A program made the position numbers and the translations under genes. Shown here piece by piece: positions 1-9,185 of a DNA stretch of 64,000 bases; within the stretch, counting starts at the first letter, position 1, and each line of letters starts with the position of its first letter. The stretch spans positions 124,001 through 188,000 of the forward strand of contig NZ_AQHJ01000029.1 in assembly GCF_014925405.1 (NCBI RefSeq). Reading direction: 5' to 3'. Under the pieces are notes generated by a model, which made no database searches, was not told where the DNA came from, and saw only the letters and a list, made by a program, of their open reading frames with translations. This DNA is from Pseudoalteromonas ulvae UL12. Lineage in GTDB: Bacteria > Pseudomonadota > Gammaproteobacteria > Enterobacterales > Alteromonadaceae.

Positions 1-1018
1 TTTGAAAAATGCTATCACCGACTTGAGAAATTGATGAGACACCTAAGCCAAGCAGATCACAATCACCGTGGGTAGTATATCCCTGAAAATTTCGATGAAG
101 TTCACCTTTTCGTTGTGCAATAGCAAGGCTGTCGTCCTTTTTAGCAAAGTGATCCATACCTATGAGTACATACCCAGCTTGTTCCATCTGCGCCAAGGTA
201 TTTTTAAACATAGCGAGTTTTTGAGATGCAGATGGTAAGTCCTGCTCACGGATTTTTCGTTGAGCGGCAAATCGGTCGGGTAAGTGGGCATAATTAAAAA
301 CCGAGACTCTATCAGGTGAAAGGGCGATTAACTTATCCATTGTTTCAGTAAAGCTCTCTGGCGTTTGTAATGGTAGCCCATAAATCATATCTGTATTGAC
401 GGATTTAAAACCTAATTGACGCGCTTCAACAACTAAATTAGCAACATTATCAGCACATTGCTCCCGATTCACAGCTTGTTGCACATCATCATTAAAATCT
501 TGAATCCCAAACGAGACTCGGTTGAACCCTAATCCTCTTAAAGTTGGCAGCATGCCGTTGGCTAAAGAACGTGGATCAATTTCGATCCCTTTTTGCGCAT
601 CAGCCGTAAAGGTGAAGTGCTTATTGAGTGAATTAACCAAACGAGCCATTTGTTCGGTTGTTAAAAATGTGGGGGTCCCGCCGCCTAAATGCAGTTGGTC
701 AACTTGGTAATGTTGATATAACTTGGCTTGCGATGCCATTTCTTGTTCTAAAAAATCAAGATACAAGTCCGCTTTATGCTGATGGCGGGTAACGATTTTA
801 TTGCATCCGCAGTAATAGCAAAGTTGATGGCAAAATGGGATATGAATATATAAAGACAGAGCCTTATTGGTCGAATGACTGATCGCAGCCCTCACGTTTT
901 CCTCGCTGTAGCCATCTTGAAACGATAAAGCCGTTGGATAAGATGTGTAGCGCGGACCAGATACATTGTATTTTTTAATGAGGGAATCATCCCACTCGAT
1001 AGAATTTTGCACGACCAA
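1..1018 (-). CDS. hemN: Oxygen-independent coproporphyrinogen III oxidase, N-terminal three quarters (cut by window start)
   Basis: Radical-SAM enzyme of anaerobic haem synthesis that oxidatively decarboxylates coproporphyrinogen III to protoporphyrinogen IX in the cytoplasm. The visible part, about 339 codons of the usual ~457, begins with the HemN-typical segment SGPRYTSYPTA (residues 20-30) and carries the [4Fe-4S] cysteines C63, C67, C70 in FCHQLCYYCGC. The last visible residues (DLLGLGVSSISQVGD) also match HemN, so the frame is intact to the window edge and about 118 codons are missing. The start is TTG at 1018, or GTG at 1012; no ATG fits, and GAGAG lies just upstream of the TTG. Family assignment is from memory of E. 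coli HemN and is firm. Confidence 0.93.
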   Translation of the reverse strand, partial: MVVQNSIEWDDSLIKKYNVSGPRYTSYPTALSFQDGYSEENVRAAISHSTNKALSLYIHIPFCHQLCYYCGCNKIVTRHQHKADLYLDFLEQEMASQAKLYQHYQVDQLHLGGGTPTFLTTEQMARLVNSLNKHFTFTADAQKGIEIDPRSLANGMLPTLRGLGFNRVSFGIQDFNDDVQQAVNREQCADNVANLVVEARQLGFKSVNTDMIYGLPLQTPESFTETMDKLIALSPDRVSVFNYAHLPDRFAAQRKIREQDLPSASQKLAMFKNTLAQMEQAGYVLIGMDHFAKKDDSLAIAQRKGELHRNFQGYTTHGDCDLLGLGVSSISQVGDSIFQ

Positions 1019-1610
1019 TACTCTCTCAAATTAATAATTTCGCACATTATAAGCAGCTGAGAAATACACTCATTGATCTGGCACAACTTTGTTTGGTTTA
1101 AGCTAGGCTGATTGAAAGTGATAAATTATTCAATCTAAGAATGTTATAAGTCGCTTAGTGACTTAGGTTAATTTTAGTTTCGAATGTGTGATTTTTATTA
1201 ACCTAACAGTGCGAGCTTAAAAGATAAGTGTAGTAATTAAGTTGCTAAAATTTTCATTTTAGGGGTTATTTTGAGTAACTTTGCTGCGAATATGTTTTTT
1301 GTTTTTTCTGGTGAAGTGCTGGTTGTTTTTGGTTATAAATAACTTGTTTTATATGTTTTTTAGTTTTTATGTTGCTGGTTTTATATTCATTATTGATTAA
1401 ATTAATATGCACATAACAACTGGTTTGATGAGTATCTTCGGTGAAAATGCGGTTAACGTCTGTAAAATTACGGCTCAAATTAAATTGACTGAGATTTTTG
1501 CAGTTTGGCAGTATTTTACTTGAAATTCTGGTTAATAAAGGTATCGTTAAACTCAATAGCGAATTTTATCTCACTCTCACATTTAACTTCTTGCAGGAAA
1601 AAATCGCCCC
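1019..1610. other. Intergenic region between hemN and the malic enzyme gene
   Basis: About 590 bp of AT-rich DNA holding the divergent promoters of hemN and the malic enzyme. Apart from the possible FNR site I see no RNA gene, repeat or credible small gene. The longest reading frame here (96 codons, leftward) has a TTG start, low-complexity composition and no ribosome binding site. Confidence 0.5.
1073..1086 (-). promoter_or_regulatory. Possible FNR-type site upstream of hemN
   Basis: TTGAT-N4-CACAA lies about 55 bp upstream of the hemN start and matches 8 of 10 positions of the FNR palindrome TTGAT-N4-ATCAA. FNR control of hemN is known in other gammaproteobacteria; its use here is inferred from one imperfect site. 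Confidence 0.3.
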
Positions 1611-2852
1611 ATGTCAGACTTTAGACAACAAGCTTTAAATTATCACGCTGAACCCGTTCCAGGTAAAATCAGCATCGAGTTAACTAAATCAGCAGAAACG
1701 GCCAAAGATCTTGCTTTAGCATATAGTCCTGGTGTTGCTGAGCCTGTTAGAGAAATCGCTGCGAATCCTGCGGATGCTTATAAATATACAGCCAAAGGTA
1801 ATCTTGTTGCGGTTATTTCTAATGGTACCGCGATTTTAGGCTTAGGTAATTTAGGGCCACTTGCTTCAAAACCCGTTATGGAAGGTAAGGCACTGTTATT
1901 TAAACGCTTTGCAGGCATTGATTCGATTGATATCGAAGTAAAACACCGTACTACAGAAGATTTCATCAATACGGTTGAGAACATTGCTGACACCTTTGGT
2001 GGTATTAACTTAGAAGATATTAAAGCCCCAGAATGCTTCGAGATCGAAAAAGCGCTGATTGAGCGTTGTGATATCCCCGTTTTTCATGATGATCAGCATG
2101 GCACAGCTATTGTAACCGCAGCGGGCATGCTTAATGCGCTAGAAGTACAAGGGAAGAATTTACATGACGCGCAAATCGTGTGCCTTGGCGCAGGAGCTGC
2201 TGCAATTGCGTGTATGGAATTATTAATTAAGTGTGGTGCCCAGCGTGAACATATTTATATGCTTGATCGCAAAGGTGTGATTCACACCCGCCGTGATGAT
2301 TTAAATGAATATAAAGAATTGTTTGCCAATAATACTGATAAACGTACCTTGCAAGATGTGATTGCAGAAGCTGATGTATTTGTCGGTGTATCGGGCCCTG
2401 ATTTAATTACTGCGGATGATCTAAAGCTAATGGCTGACAAGCCTGTGGTGTTTGCATGTTCAAATCCAGATCCTGAGATAAGTCCAGATGTAGCGCATTC
2501 TGCACGCAATGATTTAATTATGGCTACAGGGCGCTCTGATTTTCCAAACCAAGTAAATAATGTGCTTTGTTTTCCGTTTATTTTTCGAGGTGCGTTAGAT
2601 GTGCGTGCTAAAACGATTAACGATGAAATGAAAATCGCTGCGGTCAATGCTATTCGTTCAATTGCAAAAGAAGCGGTGCCTCAAGAAGTGCTACAAGCCG
2701 CTGGGGTTGATTCGCTTGAGTTTGGTAAAGACTATATTATTCCTAAGCCGATGGATCCTCGTTTACTTCCACGAGTTGCTCGTGCTGTTGCTGAGGCGGC
2801 TATTGCATCAGGCGTTGCGCGTATCGCGCTGCCAGAAAACTATATGCAATAA
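1611..2852 (+). CDS. Malic enzyme, short form without a phosphotransacetylase domain
   Basis: Oxidative decarboxylation of malate to pyruvate with reduction of NAD(P), linking the TCA cycle to pyruvate and NADPH supply. At 413 aa it contains only the malic domain and the NAD-binding domain; E. coli MaeB (759 aa) has an extra PTA-like domain that is absent here. Visible residues: catalytic Tyr38 in AYSPGVAEP, Lys93 in EGKALLF, acidic metal ligands around E135-D136 and D160-D161 (HDDQHGTA), and the Rossmann loop GAGAAA at 193-198. The ATG follows an AGGA about 13 bp upstream. Transcription ends at the hairpin shared with metJ. NAD versus NADP preference cannot be read with certainty. Confidence 0.92.
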   Translation: MSDFRQQALNYHAEPVPGKISIELTKSAETAKDLALAYSPGVAEPVREIAANPADAYKYTAKGNLVAVISNGTAILGLGNLGPLASKPVMEGKALLFKRFAGIDSIDIEVKHRTTEDFINTVENIADTFGGINLEDIKAPECFEIEKALIERCDIPVFHDDQHGTAIVTAAGMLNALEVQGKNLHDAQIVCLGAGAAAIACMELLIKCGAQREHIYMLDRKGVIHTRRDDLNEYKELFANNTDKRTLQDVIAEADVFVGVSGPDLITADDLKLMADKPVVFACSNPDPEISPDVAHSARNDLIMATGRSDFPNQVNNVLCFPFIFRGALDVRAKTINDEMKIAAVNAIRSIAKEAVPQEVLQAAGVDSLEFGKDYIIPKPMDPRLLPRVARAVAEAAIASGVARIALPENYMQ

Positions 2853-2871
2853 GCATGGTAAATCACACAAT

Positions 2872-2900
2872 AAAAAAGCCTCAAAATTGAGGCTTTTTTT
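2872..2900. terminator. Bidirectional terminator between malic enzyme gene and metJ
   Basis: A-tract, stem AGCCTCA / TGAGGCT with a short AAT-type loop, then T-tract. It sits between two convergent genes and abuts the metJ stop codon, so it can serve both. Confidence 0.85.
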
Positions 2901-3223
2901 TATTCATCTTCGAGTATTGGCAAGTCTAACCCCATGTTTGTCATGATTGCTCTTACTTCAGCAGGAACATGCTCAGGGTTATCTTTTCTTAAATCTTCAT
3001 CATTTGGCAGTGGTTGGCCAGTAAACGCGTGCAGAAAAGCTTCGCAGAGTAATTCACTGTTTGTGGCATGGCGAAGATTATTCACTTGGCGACGTGTACG
3101 CTCATCTGTTAATACTTTTAACACGTTAAGCGGGATAGACACGGTGATTTTTTTCACTTGCTCTGATTTTTTACCGTGCTCTGCGTAAGGGTGAATATAT
3201 TCACCATTCCATTTTGTTGCCAT
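2900..3223 (-). CDS. metJ: Methionine regulon repressor MetJ
   Basis: Ribbon-helix-helix repressor that binds tandem MET boxes with S-adenosylmethionine as corepressor. The 107-aa protein is nearly identical to E. coli MetJ through residues 6-80; the DNA-contacting strand is KKITVSI (24-30), followed by the invariant block [20 protein letters not shown]. The C-terminal ~25 residues diverge. The start at 3223 (MATKWNGEY) is chosen because it aligns with E. coli MetJ and is preceded by AAAGG; a longer frame reaching 3265 adds 14 unrelated residues. It is divergent from metB-metL, its expected targets, and the shared region carries MetJ operators, implying autoregulation. Confidence 0.97.
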   Translation of the reverse strand: MATKWNGEYIHPYAEHGKKSEQVKKITVSIPLNVLKVLTDERTRRQVNNLRHATNSELLCEAFLHAFTGQPLPNDEDLRKDNPEHVPAEVRAIMTNMGLDLPILEDE

Positions 3224-3377
3224 AAGTTTAGATTGCCTTTTAATAACTGCGTGCCTGTTTGCCAATGAATTAGTCTGAAGATAAAAATATTATCTATAAT
3301 TTTTAGTTATTGGCTTTATCGTGGCGAAATTTTATCGGTTTAAAATATATAGTCAATTATCATTTATTTAGCTATTT

Positions 3378-3401
3378 AGACGTATAAATGTTTTGACTTC
3401 T
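3378..3401. promoter_or_regulatory. MetJ operator, distal cluster of MET boxes
   Basis: Three consecutive 8-bp units compared with AGACGTCT: AGACGTAT (7/8), AAATGTTT (5/8), TGACTTCT (6/8). MetJ binds such tandem boxes cooperatively. Location between metJ and metB supports the call. Confidence 0.7.
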
Positions 3402-3424
3402 CATCTTTAGTAATCTAACCTTTT

Positions 3425-3440
3425 GGACGTCTAAACATCC
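3425..3440. promoter_or_regulatory. MetJ operator, proximal MET boxes next to metB
   Basis: GGACGTCT (7/8 of the MET box) is followed in register by AAACATCC (5/8). It ends 20 bp before the metB start, so a bound repressor would block metB transcription or start-site clearance. Confidence 0.7.
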
Positions 3441-3460
3441 AACTGTTTGCGGGTTTTAAA

Positions 3461-4720
3461 ATGAACAAAGCTAAAAAAGCAACTATCGCAGTGCGTAAAG
3501 GAATCGAAGCCGATAAACATCATGGCGCAGTCGTTCCTCCTCTTTTCTTATCAACGACTTATTCTTTTGCTGATTTTGATACTAAACGTGCTTACGACTA
3601 CGGTCGAAGCGGCAACCCAACTCGCGATGTTTTAGCTGAGACATTGGCTGAACTCGAAGGTGGTGCCAAAGGTATTGTCACAGCAACGGGTATGGCTGCG
3701 GTTCATTTGGTCACTCAACTGTTGTCGAGTAACGACACACTTGTTATCCCACATGATTGTTATGGTGGCAGTTATCGTTTATTCACCAGTTTAGAAAAAC
3801 GTGGTTTATTAAAATTAAAAGTCGTTAACTTCACCCTAGACAAAACCTTTGCTGAAATTGAAGCACTTAAACCTGCACTAATTTGGATTGAAACACCAAG
3901 CAATCCATTATTGCGCTTAACAGATATCGCAAAAGTGGTTGAAACGGCCAAAAATTGCGGTGCCTTGGTTGCGGCTGATAACACCTTTTTATCTCCTGCA
4001 TTACAAAACCCTATCGAATTTGGCGTTGATATTGTTGTGCATTCGACGACTAAATACATTAATGGTCATTCAGATGTTGTCGGTGGTGCGGTTATCGCTA
4101 AAACGACTGAGTTGGGCGAAGAATTAGCCTGGTGGGCAAACAATATTGGTATTACCGGTGCGCCATTTGATAGTTATTTAACACTTCGCGGTATCCGTAC
4201 ATTGAATGTTCGTATTAAGCAACATGAACAAAATGCATTTCTAATTGCTGAGTATTTAGAGCGTAGTCCTTATGTTAAGAGTGTTTACTACCCAGGTCTT
4301 GAGTCTCATCCTCAACATGTATTAGCGAAACAACAGCAGCGTGGGTTTGGTGGTATGGTCAGTTTTGATATTAAAGGTGATATCAACGATGCTGCACGAT
4401 TCTTAACAAATTGTCAGCACTTCACACTGGCTGAATCTTTAGGCGGTGTTGAAAGCTTGATTTGCCACCCTGCGACCATGACACATGCAGGTATGGAACC
4501 AAAAGCTCGTTTAGAAGCGGGTGTGGGTGACACGCTTATTCGGATTTCTGTTGGCATTGAAGATGTGAATGATCTTTTAGCTGATCTAGAGCGCAATTTT
4601 GAGCAGGTTCGCCCAGGGCAAAGCCAATTAAAGTCTAATGCTGTTAAAGCGCCAGACAACGATAAAACATCCGATAACTGTGCGAATTTTGTTAGTCCTG
4701 CACATATCGCATTATGGTAA
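3461..4720 (+). CDS. metB: Cystathionine gamma-synthase
   Basis: PLP enzyme of methionine synthesis joining an activated homoserine (O-succinylhomoserine in enterics) to cysteine. The Cys/Met-metabolism fold is clear: YDYGRSGNPTRD (45-56), YGGSYR with a stacking Tyr at 101, ADNTF with PLP-contacting D173, and the PLP lysine K198 in HSTTKYINGHSDVVGG. The homology with E. coli MetB (386 aa) ends near residue 390; the remaining ~30 residues (from VRPGQSQ on) are an unexplained polar extension. It is first gene of a metB-metL operon under MetJ control. Substrate use (succinyl- or acetyl-homoserine) cannot be decided from sequence alone. Confidence 0.94.
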   Translation: MNKAKKATIAVRKGIEADKHHGAVVPPLFLSTTYSFADFDTKRAYDYGRSGNPTRDVLAETLAELEGGAKGIVTATGMAAVHLVTQLLSSNDTLVIPHDCYGGSYRLFTSLEKRGLLKLKVVNFTLDKTFAEIEALKPALIWIETPSNPLLRLTDIAKVVETAKNCGALVAADNTFLSPALQNPIEFGVDIVVHSTTKYINGHSDVVGGAVIAKTTELGEELAWWANNIGITGAPFDSYLTLRGIRTLNVRIKQHEQNAFLIAEYLERSPYVKSVYYPGLESHPQHVLAKQQQRGFGGMVSFDIKGDINDAARFLTNCQHFTLAESLGGVESLICHPATMTHAGMEPKARLEAGVGDTLIRISVGIEDVNDLLADLERNFEQVRPGQSQLKSNAVKAPDNDKTSDNCANFVSPAHIALW

Positions 4721-7071
4721 TTAAGATGAGTAGAGCAGTTCATAAATTTGGCGGATCGAGCTTAAGTAGTGCCAATCGTTATCACGCCGTTGCAAATATA
4801 ATTCTAAGCCAAGCATCTGAAGGAGATGTGATTGTCGTTTCGGCTGCAGGTAAAACAACCGATACCTTAGTTAAACTTTGGCAAAGCTACCAGCAGCAAG
4901 ATCAACAGGCTTTGTCTGATGTGCTTGCGTTGCTTGAGCAACACCAAAGTGAATTAATTCAAGAGTTATTAGTAGCGCCATTTCAGCAATCAGTTTTGTC
5001 TGCGCTTGCGGGAGAGTTGGCCGATATCTCAGAACAAATCAATACCGCTCAGCTGCAAGAAGCGCAGTTGCTGGCGCATGGAGAATTATGGTCAGCAAGG
5101 TTGCTGGCTCACTATTTGAAGCAATTAGATGCCAATGCACGAGCATTTGATGCACGCCAATTGCTCACCTTGGCCGATGGTCAACTGCAGCATGAGACAA
5201 ATAAGCAAGCGTGTGCGCAACTAGGATTGACACAATATAATGTTGTTACGGGTTTTATTGCTGCTGATGAAGCTGGTAATACGGTGACGCTTGGGCGCAA
5301 TGGCAGTGACTACAGCGCAACGCTCTTAGCGCGTTATATTGACGCGCAAAGTGTGTCGATTTGGACTGATACACAAGGTGTCTTTTCGACCGATCCTCGC
5401 AAGGTCAAACGGGCGATCCGTTACGGGAAAATTTGTCGTGCTCAGGCTAATTTACTTGCGCGCTTAGGTAACCCTGTGCTGCATGCTAAAACGTTAACCC
5501 CCCTTAAAGACTCTACGATCAAATTGGTTGTTCGAAGTAGTTTTGATAGCAGTAGCGCAGCCACAGAGATTGTTACCGAAGGGTTAGCCAAGCAAAAGCG
5601 TTTTATCACTAACCTTGATAATTACGATTTACTCAAAGTGGCAGACTTACATGAAGGTGAGGTCGGTGAGTTAAGTCGTGTTATTCAACATGCATTGCAT
5701 CATTTCGATCACGGTGACGATACTTTTCTATTGGTACCAGCACAATATAGTAATCAGATTTCAGCGCTGCTTACAGGGCGTAGTAACTTGGTTGAATCAA
5801 ATGTGTCTGGCCTTGCGATTGTCTGTGAGCAAGGCGCTGGCCATACATTAGCGGCGCAAGCAAAAGCGATTTTAGCCGAAAATAATGTCACCTTACGCTT
5901 TGTCTCGTCTCATGATGAATATTGTCTCTTATTATGTGAGCAGCAGCTCGATACAGACAGGCTGACAATTCTTCACGATCAACTGGTGAGTGTTTCACAA
6001 GAGCTTGCCGTGGTGGTTGCTGGATTAGGCAATGTTGGCGCTGTGTTTATTGAGCAGCTTGAAAAACAATTACTTCGTCTAAATCAATTATTACCTGTTA
6101 AATTAGTGGGGTTAGTTCGCAGTCAGCATATGTTATTTAATCCAAGTGGGCTCAACCCTGAAAATTGGGCCGATACATGGCAAAATCAGGCTGTTCCATT
6201 TGTCAGTGCTGATTTATTGAATCATTTATCTGAATTAGATTATGAACATAAAGTGGTGATTGATATCACAGCAAGTGAGTCGTTTAGCCAGTTATATCCA
6301 CAATTTGTTGATGCAGGGTGTCATTTAATTTGTGCAAACAAATATGCAGGGACTGCTGAGCTAAGCTGGTATCAAGCGTTACAAGAAAACTTAAAGTTGC
6401 GCAATTTACAATGGCGTTATAACACCTCTGTTGGAGCCGGGTTGCCGATTAACTTTGCTCTAAATGACTTGTTGAACTCTGGTGATAAAGTCGAGCGGTT
6501 AACTGGGGTGTTCTCTGGCACATTGTCTTGGCTTTGTGCGCATTATGATGGCAGTCAGCCTTTCTCTGAATTAGTGATGCAAGCTAAGGAAATGGGGTAC
6601 TCTGAGCCTGATCCAAGAGAAGATCTGTCGGGCCGAGACGTTCAGCGAAAATTACTTATATTAGCCCGTGAACTCGGACTAACACTCGATTTAGATGATA
6701 TTGAATTAAGCCCATTGATGCCTCAGGCGTTAATTGATGGCGATTGGGATTTCTTTATCGATAATCTCGTGTTACTCGACGAATACGTCAGTAAGCTTGC
6801 TGCACAAGCGGCTGCGCAAAATAAAGTGCTACGCTATGCTGCAGAGCTTGAATTAAACGCCGATAAGTTAGTGGCCAAGGTTGGGCTTAAGCCTGTAGAC
6901 AAAGATGATGCATTAGCGACCTTAAAGCCAGGCGATAATATTTTTGTCATTAATAGCCAGTGGTATCAAGACAACCCATTAGTGATTCAAGGCCCTGGGG
7001 CAGGAAAGGAAGTCACCGCTGCAGGGATCCACTCGGATTTATATTGGTTAAGTAAATCGTTAGCAAAATAA
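4714..7071 (+). CDS. metL: Bifunctional aspartokinase II / homoserine dehydrogenase II
   Basis: Catalyses the first and third steps from aspartate toward methionine and threonine. N-terminal aspartokinase: KFGGSS near residue 12 and GRNGSDYSATLLA near 193; a central regulatory linker; C-terminal homoserine dehydrogenase with the NAD(P) loop GLGNVG near 435 and the signature regions NTSVGAGLPI and GPGAGKEVTA. At 785 aa it is near E. coli MetL (810 aa) and closer to it than to ThrA by pairing with metB. The ATG at 4714 overlaps the metB stop by 7 bp, suggesting translational coupling; an alternative ATG at 4726 (MSRAVHKF) also fits the family and neither has a clear Shine-Dalgarno. Confidence 0.94.
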   Translation: MVIKMSRAVHKFGGSSLSSANRYHAVANIILSQASEGDVIVVSAAGKTTDTLVKLWQSYQQQDQQALSDVLALLEQHQSELIQELLVAPFQQSVLSALAGELADISEQINTAQLQEAQLLAHGELWSARLLAHYLKQLDANARAFDARQLLTLADGQLQHETNKQACAQLGLTQYNVVTGFIAADEAGNTVTLGRNGSDYSATLLARYIDAQSVSIWTDTQGVFSTDPRKVKRAIRYGKICRAQANLLARLGNPVLHAKTLTPLKDSTIKLVVRSSFDSSSAATEIVTEGLAKQKRFITNLDNYDLLKVADLHEGEVGELSRVIQHALHHFDHGDDTFLLVPAQYSNQISALLTGRSNLVESNVSGLAIVCEQGAGHTLAAQAKAILAENNVTLRFVSSHDEYCLLLCEQQLDTDRLTILHDQLVSVSQELAVVVAGLGNVGAVFIEQLEKQLLRLNQLLPVKLVGLVRSQHMLFNPSGLNPENWADTWQNQAVPFVSADLLNHLSELDYEHKVVIDITASESFSQLYPQFVDAGCHLICANKYAGTAELSWYQALQENLKLRNLQWRYNTSVGAGLPINFALNDLLNSGDKVERLTGVFSGTLSWLCAHYDGSQPFSELVMQAKEMGYSEPDPREDLSGRDVQRKLLILARELGLTLDLDDIELSPLMPQALIDGDWDFFIDNLVLLDEYVSKLAAQAAAQNKVLRYAAELELNADKLVAKVGLKPVDKDDALATLKPGDNIFVINSQWYQDNPLVIQGPGAGKEVTAAGIHSDLYWLSKSLAK

Positions 7072-7088
7072 GATTAACGCATTTTAAT

Positions 7089-7117
7089 AAAAAGCCCGCG
7101 AATATTGCGGGCTTTTT
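7089..7117. terminator. Bidirectional terminator after metL
   Basis: Stem AGCCCGC / GCGGGCT flanked by A5 and T5 runs, between convergent metL and the antiporter gene. Confidence 0.9.
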
Positions 7118-7122
7118 ATTAT

Positions 7123-8973
7123 TTAGCTTTTTTCTGATTCAGAACTGACCGGTGTTTTACTGGCCGGTTCTTTTAAAATCGACATTTTTGGCGGTTGCAT
7201 GGCTACAATCATATCGCCGGTGTTCGGCGGCCGTTCCATATTGGGTGTGAAGGGAATAAGTTGAGTATCTTCTTCATCGTCGATTTGTAAAATAAACAGA
7301 GGCACCGCATCTTTATTTACTTCTAAATAATCTTGCCAAGAGAACGCCTCAGCAATTTTAGTTGCGCTGACTTTGCCCCCTTTAGCTATCATGCTACTGA
7401 GCCTCGCATAAGATGCATTATCACCAAATAAAATTTGCCGAGACAAAAATGTTGCACTGTCTTTATTTGCCTTGGCATGGATATCTGAAGATTTGAGGGA
7501 ATAAACGTTTTTTTCTTCGAGCATGTGAGAAAAATACTGTACTCCCAAAGCATTATGGTGACGATTAGGAGATAACCCCAATACCGTTTTTAAGCTCGAC
7601 ATAGGTAAATAGCGCTCAGCATGTTCTGATTGCGGGTTACCGTAGTAACAAGCAAGACCATCCATTCTCGCCATGCGGCAGTTTTCCCAAGCAGGGTCAG
7701 ACAAGTACACATCAATTTTTTGATCTTGCAGGCCTTTTGCTATCGCTCGAGCTAAATGATTAGCACCAATGATTAGCACCGTTGAAGGCTTGGGTTGACG
7801 CATTTTGAGTAACTTAGCGACCGGGATAGCGGTAAGGCTTTGTAAAACCACCGTAACTATAATGACCGTAAAAATGATAGGCACTATTTTTTGAGCATCG
7901 GCGATCCCCGCTTTAGTCATGCTCAGCGCAAATACAGAGCCAACAGCAGCGGCAACAATCCCCCTAGGTGCGATCCAAGCCAAAATAGCGCGAGCACGCC
8001 AAGGTAACTCAGAATTGTAGGTTGACAGGGCAATACACACAGGGCGAGCTACAAATAATACAATCAATAAGAACACAATAACGGCCGGACCCAGTAGCAT
8101 CAAATCAGGCAGCTTTAATCTAGCAGCGAGTAAAATGAATAAAGTCGAAATTAATATCTGTGATAAATCTTCTTTAAACTCTAAGATTGAATCGAGCTCA
8201 AGGTCATCTTGGTTAGCCAAATAGATACCAAATACAGTGACTGCGAGTAATCCTGACTCATGACTAATTGCATTAGAAACCGTAAAGCTGACCAGAACGA
8301 GTGCTAACACTCCAAACTTATGCAACTCATAAGGCAGCCACTCACGGCGAATTAATACACCGGTAATATAACCGGCTAAAATACCTATCGATAAGCCAAC
8401 ACCGACCGTTTTAAATAAGGCAAATAAGGTATGGCTCAATACGCCACTTTTACCTGCAAGCATCACTGCTTCAAATACTAAAACTGCAAATAATGCCCCT
8501 ATCGGGTCGATAACAATGCCTTCCCAGCGCAAAATACGATCAATTTCTTTTGTCGGGCGCATCGCATTTAAAAGCGGAGCTGTAACCGTTGGGCCTGTCA
8601 CCACTAAAACGGCACCAATGACTGCGGCAACACGCCAATCGAGGCCAAGCAACCAATAGCAACTCAAACCTAGGATGATGGCTGTTGCCACCATGCCTAT
8701 TGAACATAGGTTTCGGACGACTTTGCCGATCCCTTTGAGCTCTTTAAAATGCAGTGTCAGCGAACCTTCAAACAGAATGACAGCCACAGACAACGAAATC
8801 AGTGGAAATAATAAATCACCAAATACAGCATCAGGATCGAGTACAGAAAAAACTGGACCGAGTAACAAACCTGTGATTAACAAAAATAAGATAGCTGGCA
8901 CTTTTACCGTCCAAGCTAACCACTGTGCCATGACTGAGCATAAGGCAATTCCTGCGATATAAATTGCTGTCAT
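7123..8973 (-). CDS. Na+/H+ (or K+/H+) antiporter, CPA type, with C-terminal nucleotide-binding (RCK-like) domain
   Basis: Inner-membrane cation/proton exchanger. Residues 1 to ~390 are a run of about 12 hydrophobic segments. They contain the conserved region VLVVTGPTVTAPLL and the WEGIVIDPIGAL segment with the acidic residues typical of electroneutral CPA1 exchangers. From ~395 a Rossmann-type RCK/TrkA-N fold begins with VLIIGANHLARAIAKGL, followed by a soluble tail to 616. The last residues are rich in Ser/Pro/Lys. The RCK part suggests gating by a nucleotide or by c-di-AMP-like ligands, which is inference. Ion specificity is not readable. The gene is monocistronic, ends at the terminator shared with metL and has about 210 bp of upstream DNA. 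Confidence 0.88.
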   Translation of the reverse strand: MTAIYIAGIALCSVMAQWLAWTVKVPAILFLLITGLLLGPVFSVLDPDAVFGDLLFPLISLSVAVILFEGSLTLHFKELKGIGKVVRNLCSIGMVATAIILGLSCYWLLGLDWRVAAVIGAVLVVTGPTVTAPLLNAMRPTKEIDRILRWEGIVIDPIGALFAVLVFEAVMLAGKSGVLSHTLFALFKTVGVGLSIGILAGYITGVLIRREWLPYELHKFGVLALVLVSFTVSNAISHESGLLAVTVFGIYLANQDDLELDSILEFKEDLSQILISTLFILLAARLKLPDLMLLGPAVIVFLLIVLFVARPVCIALSTYNSELPWRARAILAWIAPRGIVAAAVGSVFALSMTKAGIADAQKIVPIIFTVIIVTVVLQSLTAIPVAKLLKMRQPKPSTVLIIGANHLARAIAKGLQDQKIDVYLSDPAWENCRMARMDGLACYYGNPQSEHAERYLPMSSLKTVLGLSPNRHHNALGVQYFSHMLEEKNVYSLKSSDIHAKANKDSATFLSRQILFGDNASYARLSSMIAKGGKVSATKIAEAFSWQDYLEVNKDAVPLFILQIDDEEDTQLIPFTPNMERPPNTGDMIVAMQPPKMSILKEPASKTPVSSESEKS

Positions 8974-9185
8974 TAATACATTTCACCCCGAGTTAAAATT
9001 GGCGCAATTATACGCATCTCTTTTGAACAATCACCCTAAATAATAAAATAAATGCCTGTTTTTATTAGGATGATATAAGTATCAGTACAGAGCCAAAACT
9101 TCTCTATTTTTTAGGCTCGGCTTCTGTTTAGAGTAGTTTGTAATTCAGCTGATTGAAACTGAAAAAGGTGAAAAATAGTCACTAA

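Noticed and set aside
1266..1556. 96-codon leftward reading frame in the hemN-malic enzyme gap
   Set aside because: TTG start, no ribosome binding site, low-complexity Lys/Asn/Gln composition and no family pattern; expected by chance in AT-rich DNA.
2282..2647. 121-codon frame antisense to the malic enzyme gene
   Set aside because: Shadow of a well conserved gene; no start signal or independent promoter seen.
3222..3265. Longer MetJ starting at 3265
   Set aside because: The extra 14 residues do not match any MetJ, and the ATG at 3223 has its own AAAGG signal.
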